From VRUE01 sp050258095 (GTDB lineage: Bacteria > Actinomycetota > Thermoleophilia > Solirubrobacterales > 70-9): DNA of 64,000 nt. The notes under the pieces are model-generated. The model did not search any database. It worked only from the letters and a program-made list of their open reading frames with translations, and was not told the DNA's origin. A program made the translations under genes and the position numbers. Shown here in pieces: positions 43,156 to 49,768 of the stretch; the stretch's first letter is position 1, and each line of letters opens with the position of its first letter. The DNA is taken from positions 5,362 to 69,361 of the forward strand of contig JBLMYD010000038.1 in NCBI GenBank assembly GCA_050258095.1. Direction: 5' to 3'.

Positions 43156-43298
43156 GGGGAGCCTGGTCGTCCTCCAGGCGAATGTCGCGAAGCGGCCTAT
43201 GCAATCCGGTGTTTGCGCGGCGAAGCCGCGCTGAAGATTCGGCGCAAAGGCCGAAGGCCGTGCGCCATCAATTCGACTGGAGGACGACCAGGCTCCCC
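43156..43298 (+). repeat. Structured repeat family Y, copy 2
   Basis: A 143-bp element closed by a perfect 22-bp inverted repeat (43156-43177 with 43277-43298), unrelated in sequence to the stem of copy 1. Interior: GCGAAGCGGCCTATGCAATC, hairpin GCGCGGC-gaa-GCCGCGC, then GGCGCA/TGCGCC over GGCC-gaa-GGCC, and a shared CATCAATT near the 3' end. The 131 bases between the copies show no gene. It ends 8 bases after the stop of the CDF transporter on the other strand. Confidence 0.78.
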
Positions 43299-43306
43299 AC
43301 CTTCCG

Positions 43307-44218
43307 CTACCCAGCCCGGAAGGGGCCGGAGCGCTCGTCGGCCGGGTCGCGCAGCGAGCTCTCGGGCTCGGCGTGGATCAGGACTTCGGCGTTCGGGACC
43401 GCGGCCTCGATCGAGTCGCGCAGCGCGTGGGTCAGCTCATGAGCCCGCTCGAGGCTCGTGCCGGCGCGGTACTGGACGTGGAGGTCGATGTAGCGGCGGC
43501 GGCCCGCCCGGCGGGCGCGCAGCTTGTGGTAGCCGACGACCTCCGGCGTGCGCGCCGCCGAGATCGCGGCCTCGATCCGGTCCATCTCCTCGCCGGGGAG
43601 GGCCTCGTCGACGAGCACGCCCGAGGAGTGGCGGACGATCCTGATCCCGGCCGTGACGATCGCCCCGGCGACGACCAGGGCCGTGATCGAGTCGAAGGCG
43701 GCGTTGCCGGTGGCGGCGACCAGCGCCAGGCCGAGCAGGACGCCGGCCGAGGTCATCGCGTCGGCGCGCAGGTGGGCGGCGTCGCCGGCGAGGGCGGGAG
43801 ATTCGTGGGCGCGCGCCTGCCGCGAGAGCACCGAGGAGACGACGAGGTTGGCGAGCACCGAGAAGCCCATCACGGCGATGCCGGCGCCGAGGGTCTCGAC
43901 TTCGGCACCGACGACGAGCCGGTGCGTGGCCTCATAGACGATGATCCCGGCGCCGACGAGGATCAGCAGGCCCTCGATCGTTGCCGCCAGGCTCTCGACC
44001 TTCTCGTGACCGTAGGGGTGCTCGGCGTCGGCCGGCTCGTCGGCCTTGCGCACCGAGGCGAAGGCGACGACGGAGGCGACGAGGTCGATCAGCGAGTGGA
44101 TCGCCTCGGTGAGGATCGCGATCGAGCCGGTGACTGCGGCGGCGGCCAGCTTGATCGCGATCAGCAAGGCATTGGAAGCGATCGATAGGGCCGCCGCCCC
44201 ACTCTTGGTGCGGATCAT
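43307..44218 (-). CDS. Cation diffusion facilitator (CDF) metal exporter
   Basis: 303 residues with six membrane helices and a C-terminal ferredoxin-like cytosolic domain. The metal-site motifs are in helix 2 (HSLID) and helix 5 (HLRADAMTS), and HPYGHEKVE lies in the loop, all typical of CDF proteins. The C-terminal domain has GYHKLRARRAGRRRYIDLHV and HELTHALRDSIEA. Exports a divalent cation (Zn, Mn, Co or Fe) in exchange for protons; which metal is not certain. It overlaps rdgB by 4 bases. Confidence 0.92.
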   Translation of the reverse strand: MIRTKSGAAALSIASNALLIAIKLAAAAVTGSIAILTEAIHSLIDLVASVVAFASVRKADEPADAEHPYGHEKVESLAATIEGLLILVGAGIIVYEATHRLVVGAEVETLGAGIAVMGFSVLANLVVSSVLSRQARAHESPALAGDAAHLRADAMTSAGVLLGLALVAATGNAAFDSITALVVAGAIVTAGIRIVRHSSGVLVDEALPGEEMDRIEAAISAARTPEVVGYHKLRARRAGRRRYIDLHVQYRAGTSLERAHELTHALRDSIEAAVPNAEVLIHAEPESSLRDPADERSGPFRAG

Positions 44219-44832
44219 CGCCGGCCCGGCGTCGCGGCGCCTTCCAGGTGCTCGGCCAGCAACCGAGCGGCGCCGCCCCGATGGCTGATCTCGTTCTTCT
44301 CGGCCTGGCTCAACTCCGACATCGTCCTCGTGTCCTCGCCGGTCGCGTCCGGCACGAAGGCCGGGTCGTAGCCGAAGCCGCCCTCGCCGCGCGGCGCCTC
44401 GATCAGGCGTCCCTCGCAGCGAGCCTCGAAGACCCGCTCGGCGCCGTCCTCGGAGACCAGAGCCAGCGCGCAGTGATAGGCAGCACGACGATCCTCGCCG
44501 GCCGCCACCACCTCGCGCAGCAGCTTGTCCAGGTTCTCCTCGTCGGTCGCGTCGGGGCCGCCGTAGCGCGCCGAGTGGATGCCCGGCCGGCCGTCGAGGC
44601 CGGCCGCCTCGATGCCCGAGTCGTCGCCGATCGCGGCCTCGCCGGTCGCGGCGTGCGCGGCGCGCGCCTTCTCCAGGGCGATCTCGGCGAACGAGTCCCC
44701 GTGCTCCGGAGGCAGCTCGACGCCCTCGGGCAGCCCCCTGAGGTCGAGCGCGGGCAGCAGTTCGCGCATCTCGCGCAGCTTGTGCTTGTTCGCCGTGGCG
44801 AAGATCAAGGCGCGGCTAGCCCCCGACGGCAC
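44215..44832 (-). CDS. rdgB: dITP/XTP pyrophosphatase (Ham1/RdgB)
   Basis: 205 residues. IFATANKHKLREMRELL, the catalytic Asp region AAIGDDSGIEAAGLDGRPGIHSARYGG, GFGYDPAFVP and the C-terminal SHRGGAARLL match the RdgB family. It removes non-canonical purine nucleoside triphosphates from the pool. The usual partner rph lies immediately upstream with a 17-base overlap. Confidence 0.96.
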   Translation of the reverse strand: MPSGASRALIFATANKHKLREMRELLPALDLRGLPEGVELPPEHGDSFAEIALEKARAAHAATGEAAIGDDSGIEAAGLDGRPGIHSARYGGPDATDEENLDKLLREVVAAGEDRRAAYHCALALVSEDGAERVFEARCEGRLIEAPRGEGGFGYDPAFVPDATGEDTRTMSELSQAEKNEISHRGGAARLLAEHLEGAATPGRR

Positions 44833-45541
44833 GCTCCTGCACCTGCCGCAGTCGCGAGATGCCCATCTCGGCGAGGCCGAGGAGCTCGTCGAGCGAGGCG
44901 CGCGAGAGCGGCGTGCGCTCCGCCGTCGCCTGCACCTCGACCAGGCCGCCCTCGCCGGTCATCACGACGTTGGCGTCGACCTCGGCGTTGGAGTCCTCGC
45001 CGTAGTCGAGGTCGCAGAGGGCGCGGCCGCCGACCATGCCGACGCTGACCGCCGCGACGGAGCCGCTCAGCGGCATCTCCTCCAGCGCCCCTGCGTCGAG
45101 CAGCTTCTGGCAGGCGAGCCGCAGCGCCACGTAGCCGCCCGTGATCGCCGCGCAACGGGTCCCGCCATCGGCCTGCAGGACGTCGCAGTCGACGTAGACG
45201 CTGCGTTCGCCCAGCGCTTTGAAGTCGACCACGACCCGCAGCGAGCGGCCGATCAGGCGCTGGATCTCGACCCCGCGCCCGTCCTGCTTGCCCCGCGAGA
45301 CGTCGCGCGTCTTGCGCTCGCCGGTGGACGCGGGCAGCATCGAGTATTCGGCCGTGACCCAGCCCTTGCCGCGACCCTGCAGCCAGCGCGGCACCGCCCG
45401 ATCGACCGAAGCGGTGCAGATCACACGCGTGCGGCCGAGCGTGATCAGCGCCGAGCCGTCGGCGGTCTCGACGAAGCCGGGGTCGATCGACACCGGCCGG
45501 ATGTCGGCGGGAGCGCGGTCGTAGCTGCGTGAAGCGGGCAT
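44816..45541 (-). CDS. rph: Ribonuclease PH
   Basis: 241 residues. RNase PH hallmarks: GSALITLGRTRVICTASV, GWVTAEYSMLPASTGERKTRDVSRGKQDGRGVEIQRLIGR-type segment, VYVDCDVLQADGGTRCAAITG and DLDYGEDSNAEVDANVVMT. It trims tRNA 3' ends phosphorolytically. A strong GC hairpin lies 26 bases upstream of the start. Confidence 0.97.
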   Translation of the reverse strand: MPASRSYDRAPADIRPVSIDPGFVETADGSALITLGRTRVICTASVDRAVPRWLQGRGKGWVTAEYSMLPASTGERKTRDVSRGKQDGRGVEIQRLIGRSLRVVVDFKALGERSVYVDCDVLQADGGTRCAAITGGYVALRLACQKLLDAGALEEMPLSGSVAAVSVGMVGGRALCDLDYGEDSNAEVDANVVMTGEGGLVEVQATAERTPLSRASLDELLGLAEMGISRLRQVQERAVGG

Positions 45542-45566
45542 CGTCCCCGCGAGTCTGTCATTTACC

Positions 45567-45597
45567 CGGAAGGGCCGCGCTGCGCGCGGCCCTTCCG
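45567..45597. terminator. Strong GC hairpin upstream of rph
   Basis: A 14-bp stem (CGGAAGGGCCGCGC with GCGCGGCCCTTCCG) and a 3-base loop. There is no U-run after it on either strand. It lies in the rph leader or between rph and vapC transcripts, so it may be a terminator or a leader hairpin. Confidence 0.5.
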
Positions 45598-45678
45598 TCC
45601 CACTGGGGTTGCTCTGGCGTCAAGCCTGGAACCGACGCTGGAGCGTGGGCGCACAATAGACGCGTAGTACCTGAGCAG

Positions 45679-46098
45679 TCAAGAGTTTTGATCGGGTAGT
45701 ACGCGCAGCCCGCGCTGCGAGAAGTGCGCATCGAAGGCAAACGCGGCGTCCTCTCCTTCCCGCTCTATCAGGGCGAAGGAGGTGGCGTCGACGTAGCTCC
45801 AACGCTTGTCCTCGTGCCGCTGGAGGATCTCCCACGCTCGTTCCTCGGTCGTCCGGTCGAGCCTGACGAGGTCGATCGCGCCCCCCGCCCGGAAGCGGCT
45901 GCCCCACTCGATCGCCTCGCGCCGGCCGACGCGAACCATCAACGCGGTGTAGGTCTCGGCGAACACGTAGTTGGAGGTGAAGAGCGCCGCCCCTTCGGCG
46001 ATCAGCTCCCGCATCGCCTCGCGTGCCCGCTCGTGCTCGGCCTCCCCGGCATTGCGCAGCGCGACGAACGCGCTGGTGTCGACGAAGACGGACCTCAT
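45679..46098 (-). CDS. PIN-domain toxin (VapC-like ribonuclease)
   Basis: 139 residues. The four-acid PIN site is recognisable: Asp7 (FVDTSAFVAL), Glu48 (VFAETYTALM), Asp104 (YVDATSFAL) and Asp123 (FDAHF). PIN toxins cut RNA, usually tRNA or rRNA, when freed from their antitoxin. It starts in a 4-base overlap with the antitoxin gene. The RNA target cannot be told. Confidence 0.88.
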   Translation of the reverse strand: MRSVFVDTSAFVALRNAGEAEHERAREAMRELIAEGAALFTSNYVFAETYTALMVRVGRREAIEWGSRFRAGGAIDLVRLDRTTEERAWEILQRHEDKRWSYVDATSFALIEREGEDAAFAFDAHFSQRGLRVLPDQNS

Positions 46099-46331
46099 CG
46101 GCCGTAGAGATCGCGGTCGAGGCTCGTCACGCTGGTCCGCTCGCGACCTTTCCCGGGCGACTCGACGACCAGGTAGCTGAGCAGGGGGTCCTCCGCCGCG
46201 TCCAGCCGGCGCGCCCGCTCCGCGTCGATCAGCTCCCGCACCACGGCCGCGATGCTGCCCGCCTCCCCGGCGCGCTGCTTCAGCCAGCGGTACTGGCCCT
46301 CGTCCAGATATAGCTGCGTACGATGCCTCAT
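46095..46331 (-). CDS. Ribbon-helix-helix antitoxin (VapB-like)
   Basis: 78 residues from the ATG at 46331. The N-terminus RTQLYLDEGQYRWLKQRA and SIAAVVRELIDAERARRL fit a ribbon-helix-helix DNA-binding fold; the C-terminal half would wrap the toxin. A palindrome immediately upstream of the start suggests autoregulation. Forms a module with the PIN toxin. Confidence 0.8.
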   Translation of the reverse strand: MRHRTQLYLDEGQYRWLKQRAGEAGSIAAVVRELIDAERARRLDAAEDPLLSYLVVESPGKGRERTSVTSLDRDLYGR

Positions 46332-46344
46332 GCTGTAATACAGC
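46332..46344. promoter_or_regulatory. Candidate operator of the toxin-antitoxin module
   Basis: GCTGTAATACAGC, a perfect palindrome (apart from the centre base) directly adjacent to the antitoxin ATG and flanked by CGTACG sequences. Its position fits repression by the ribbon-helix-helix antitoxin. Confidence 0.55.
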
Positions 46345-46456
46345 GTACGCCCTATCCCGGACGGAATTCGCCCCCCGTCCACGCGCAAGCGATCTCCCAA
46401 GCCGACCGGGGGCACGAGGACGGGGGCGACGGCGCCGGACCGACCTTCCTCGAACC

Positions 46457-46705
46457 TCATTTGAACGTCACCTTGTTGACGGCCTCCTTGATCTTGTTGA
46501 CGATCACGTCCGCCAGCTCGGTGCCCTGCTTGCCGTTGAACCCCTTCATCGCCGCGACCATCCCGACCATCAGCAGCGAGACGAGCAGGATCAGGCCGAC
46601 GTACTCGACGGTGCCCTGTCCCCGCTCGCGACCGACCAGCGAGCGGATCGCGACGATCCGCTGCTCGACGACGGCGTGTACGTAACCCATCAGCGCGTAA
46701 AGCAT
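46457..46705 (-). CDS. Flp pilin-like small protein
   Basis: 82 residues. The start is set at the ATG at 46705 because a perfect AGGAGG lies 6 bases before it; upstream ATGs would overlap that site. After a ~30-residue leader comes GQGTVEYVGLILLVSLLMVGMVAAM, a hydrophobic helix preceded by Gly and with Glu at about position 5, as in Flp/TadE-type pilins. No tad secretion genes or prepilin peptidase are adjacent. It is divergent from the glycosyltransferase. Confidence 0.65.
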   Translation of the reverse strand: MLYALMGYVHAVVEQRIVAIRSLVGRERGQGTVEYVGLILLVSLLMVGMVAAMKGFNGKQGTELADVIVNKIKEAVNKVTFK

Positions 46706-46848
46706 CTGCAGCCTCCTCATTGCGGTTTCCACCGATGCTGGCCCCCGCCGACGCACCGAACAAGACGCGAGCGCGCCAACTCTGGATCAATTTCGTGAAG
46801 GATCTGCAACAGGCAGAATCGGTCGCTCGTCGCGGATACGCTCAGGCC

Positions 46849-47796
46849 GTGCGCGTGCTGGTCGTGACCAACTTCTCGCCCGACGCGGCGGCGCCGCAGC
46901 GGGGCCAATGGGTTCGCGATCAGGTCGACGAGCTGCGGGGCCTCGGGATGAGCGTCGAGCTGTTCACCTTCCCCCGCGGGCGCAAACACTACGCCCCGGC
47001 GACGCTGCGGCTGCGCCGCCTCCTGCGACGGGAGCGGTTCGACCTGGTCCACGCGCACTACGGCCTGGTCGGCTGGTGCGCGCGCCTGGCCGGCGCCAGG
47101 CCCCTGGTCGTCAGCTTCCACGGCACCGACGTGCGCCACCCGGTCGTCGGCCGCATGTCGCGGGCGCTGGCGAAGCGAGTGGACCTGGCCGCAGCCGTGT
47201 CGCGAGCGCTCTTCGAGGCCGATGACGGCCGTCCGGGGCTCCCCCCCGTCCCCGGCTCCGCGGTGCTCCCCTGCGGGCCGGACATCGGCCGCTTCGGCCG
47301 GCTTCCCCGGGTCGAGGCCCGCCGGCGACTGGGCCTCGAGCCGAACGGCCGCTACCTCCTCTTCCCGGCGAACCCGGCGCGCCCGGAGAAGAGACACGAC
47401 CGCGCCGCCTCGCTGGCAGGCGCCTGCGAGGCCGAGCTGCTGACCGGCGGGGCGATCCCGCCGGAGGAGATGCCGCTCTGGATCAACGCCGCCAACGCCG
47501 TCCTGGTCACCTCCGACTACGAGGGCTTCGGCCTCACCTGCATCGAGGCCCTCGCCTGCGACGTCCCGGTCCTCTCCACGCCGGTGGGAATCGCGCCCTA
47601 TGCGACGTCGGGGATCGCGGGCACGCTCTGCGCGCCGTTCGAGCCGACGACCTGGGCGGCGGCCGCCCGGCCGCTGCTCGCAGCCGGCGACCCGCGAGTA
47701 GACGGCGCCGCCCGGGCCGCCTCGCTCGCCGCGCCCCGCATGGCAGAGCGCACCGCCGTCGCCTACCGCGCTGTCCTCGACGGCGTAATAGATTGA
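46849..47796 (+). CDS. Glycosyltransferase, GT4-like
   Basis: 315 residues from the GTG at 46849, which starts the first strand VRVLVVTNFSPDAAAPQRGQW. The N-lobe continues with FDLVHAHYGLVGWCARLAG and VVSFHGTDVRHP. The C-lobe has LFPANPARPEKRHD and the donor-site VTSDYEGFGLTCIEALACDVPVL with the E-x7-E pattern. It is shorter than usual GT4 enzymes. Substrate not known. The frame is open upstream to 46720 but that part overlaps the divergent pilin gene. Confidence 0.82.
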   Translation: MRVLVVTNFSPDAAAPQRGQWVRDQVDELRGLGMSVELFTFPRGRKHYAPATLRLRRLLRRERFDLVHAHYGLVGWCARLAGARPLVVSFHGTDVRHPVVGRMSRALAKRVDLAAAVSRALFEADDGRPGLPPVPGSAVLPCGPDIGRFGRLPRVEARRRLGLEPNGRYLLFPANPARPEKRHDRAASLAGACEAELLTGGAIPPEEMPLWINAANAVLVTSDYEGFGLTCIEALACDVPVLSTPVGIAPYATSGIAGTLCAPFEPTTWAAAARPLLAAGDPRVDGAARAASLAAPRMAERTAVAYRAVLDGVID

Positions 47797-47801
47797 CCGC
47801 G

Positions 47802-48260
47802 ATGGGTGAGGCAACCACTCAGCCCGGTGACGGCGACCTCGGCGCCCAGGTCGAGATGGCCAAGAAGCGCCTAGAGGAGGCCGCAGCCGCAGCGAGCACC
47901 GCGGAGAGGCAGGTCGCGACCGAGATCATGGCGCTCGAGCGCGATCTGGAACAGGAGCGAACGCGCGCCAGCGAGGCGCTGGAGGAGCTGCGCGCGGCCC
48001 ACGCCGAGGAGCTGCGGCGCGAGCGCGAAGCCAAGGACCGGGTGATCGCCGAGGCCGAGTCGCGCCTGGCCGAGATCGAGACCCAGACCGAGGCCGCCGT
48101 GCAGCGGATCGCAGAGACCGAGGCCCGCGCGCAGGCGGCGGAAAGCCGCGCCGCGGAGGCCGAGGGCGCGATCGCCGACGAGCACGCCCGGGCCCGCACG
48201 GCCGCCGCGGCCTGGCTGCGGGGGCAGGTCGAGACACTGCGGCGAGAGGAAGGGCGATAG
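47802..48260 (+). CDS. Coiled-coil protein
   Basis: 152 residues, almost entirely a charged Ala/Glu/Arg coiled coil (AKKRLEEAAAAASTAERQV to TAAAAWLRGQVETLRREEG) without membrane segments or enzyme motifs. The ATG at 47802 is used; a TTG at 47793 would overlap the preceding stop by 4 bases. Its TAG stop overlaps the probable nadB start. Function unknown. Confidence 0.55.
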   Translation: MGEATTQPGDGDLGAQVEMAKKRLEEAAAAASTAERQVATEIMALERDLEQERTRASEALEELRAAHAEELRREREAKDRVIAEAESRLAEIETQTEAAVQRIAETEARAQAAESRAAEAEGAIADEHARARTAAAAWLRGQVETLRREEGR

Positions 48261-49702
48261 CGCCGCTCTCCAAGTTCGACGTCGCCGTGGTGGGAGGCGG
48301 CGCCGCGGGTCTGTGGACGGCACTGCAAGCGGCGGAGCGCGGCGGCTCTGTCTGCCTGGTCTCGCGCACCCCGCTCTCGGAGAGCGCCAGCTTCTGGGCG
48401 CAGGGCGGCCTGGCGGCGGCGCTGGAACTCGGCGACTCGCCGGCCCGGCACGCCGCCGACACGATCGCTGCGGGCCGCGGGCTCTGCCGCCCCTCGGCGG
48501 TCCAGACGCTGGTCGAGGAGGCGCCGGCGGCGGTCCGCGAGCTGCTGCGGCGCGGCGTCGTCTTCGACCTCGAGGCCGGCGGCGAGCTCTCGCTCGGGCT
48601 CGAGGGCGGGCACACCCGGCGGCGCATCGTCCACTCGGGCGGCAGCGCCACCGGCCACGAGATCACCTCGAAACTGGCGGCGATGGTGGCGGCGGAGCCC
48701 CGCATCGAGGTGCGCGAGCGGGCCTCGATGACAACGCTGTGGAGCGACGGCGATCGCTGCCACGGCCTGCTCACCGACGACGGGCGAATCGCTGCCGCGG
48801 CGACGGTGCTCGCCACCGGGGGCGCGGCGGCCCTCTGGCAGCGCACCTCGAATCCGTGGGGGGCGATCGGCGCCGGCCCGACGATGGCCGCCGCTGCCGG
48901 CGCCGACCTCGCCGACCTCGAGCTCTGCCAGTTCCACCCCACCGCCCTCTTCCTCCCCGGCACACGCTTCGACGGGATGCTGATCACCGAGGCCGTGCGC
49001 GGCGAGGGCGCGACGCTGCTCGACGCCGCGGGTCTTCGCTTCACCGACGAGCTGGCCCCGCGCGACGCGGTCACGGCCGCGATCCTCGACCGCCTAGCCG
49101 CCGACGGCACCGAGGCGGTCGGGCTCGACCTGCGCGACCTCGACCCCGGGCGCTTCCCGACCGTGTTCGACGCGCTGGCCGAGGCCGGGCTCCAACCGGC
49201 CGCCGAGCCCGTGCCCGTGGCCCCGGCGGCCCACTACACGATGGGCGGCATCGCGGTCGACCTCGACGGCCGCTCCTCCCTGCCGGGCCTGCTCGCCGTC
49301 GGCGAGTGCTCGTGCACGGGCCTGCACGGCGCCAACCGGCTCGCCTCCAACTCGCTCAGCGAGTGCTTCGTGTTCGGAGCGCGGGCCGCGGCTGCGGCGG
49401 TCGAGGAGACAGCCGGCTCCGCGCTCCCCGAGCCCGGCCCCTGGCGGTTCGAGCCGCCGACCGAGGCGACGCGCGAGGCCGTCTGGCGCCTGGCCGGCCC
49501 GCTGCGCCGGCCCGAGCAGCTGGAGGAGCTGCGCAGCGACCCCTATCCGCTGGCGGCGGCGATCGCCGCCTGCGCGCTGGAGCGGCGCGAGTCGCGCGGC
49601 GGCCACCTGCGCACCGACTTCCCCCACGTCGACCCCAATCTCGACGGCATCCACCTCGTCCGCGCCGCCGACGGCGAGATCCGCCGCGAGACCTGGCGCT
49701 GA
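48257..49702 (+). CDS. nadB: L-aspartate oxidase, possible ATA start
   Basis: 481 residues if started at ATA 48257, which overlaps the preceding TAG stop; 471 if started at the GTG 48287. The earlier start is suggested because FDVAVVGGGAAGL needs the codons before 48287 to complete the first FAD-binding strand, and no ATG/GTG/TTG exists there. NadB features: SFWAQGGLAAAL, HPTALFLPG, GMLITEAVRGEGATLLD, FTDELAPRDAVTAAI and CTGLHGANRLASNSLSE. It oxidises aspartate to iminoaspartate for NAD synthesis. The partners nadA and nadC are not in the window. Confidence 0.9.
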   Translation: MAPLSKFDVAVVGGGAAGLWTALQAAERGGSVCLVSRTPLSESASFWAQGGLAAALELGDSPARHAADTIAAGRGLCRPSAVQTLVEEAPAAVRELLRRGVVFDLEAGGELSLGLEGGHTRRRIVHSGGSATGHEITSKLAAMVAAEPRIEVRERASMTTLWSDGDRCHGLLTDDGRIAAAATVLATGGAAALWQRTSNPWGAIGAGPTMAAAAGADLADLELCQFHPTALFLPGTRFDGMLITEAVRGEGATLLDAAGLRFTDELAPRDAVTAAILDRLAADGTEAVGLDLRDLDPGRFPTVFDALAEAGLQPAAEPVPVAPAAHYTMGGIAVDLDGRSSLPGLLAVGECSCTGLHGANRLASNSLSECFVFGARAAAAAVEETAGSALPEPGPWRFEPPTEATREAVWRLAGPLRRPEQLEELRSDPYPLAAAIAACALERRESRGGHLRTDFPHVDPNLDGIHLVRAADGEIRRETWR

Positions 49703-49710
49703 CTTCGTCT

Positions 49711-49734
49711 TTATCGGGCATATAGCACCGATAA
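49711..49734. promoter_or_regulatory. Candidate operator upstream of hyuA
   Basis: A perfect inverted repeat TTATCGG-N10-CCGATAA in the 66-base gap between nadB and hyuA, in otherwise AT-richer sequence. The spacing suits a dimeric repressor, possibly of the GntR or TetR type; no such regulator is encoded next to it. Confidence 0.5.
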
Positions 49735-49768
49735 GTGCGAACTCAGCCAGGTAGATAGCGTCAGAGTC

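Noticed and set aside
42874..43306. Pair of tRNA or rRNA fragments
   Set aside because: No cloverleaf with a TTCGA-type T arm or CCA end could be drawn from the sequence; hairpins fit the Y element better.
45558..45740. Short minus-strand frame between rph and vapC
   Set aside because: No ribosome site, low-complexity composition and overlap with the hairpin and the vapC end; not supported as a gene.
48313..49725. Second long plus-strand frame across nadB
   Set aside because: An Arg/Ala-rich shadow frame caused by high third-position GC; the nadB frame carries all conserved motifs.
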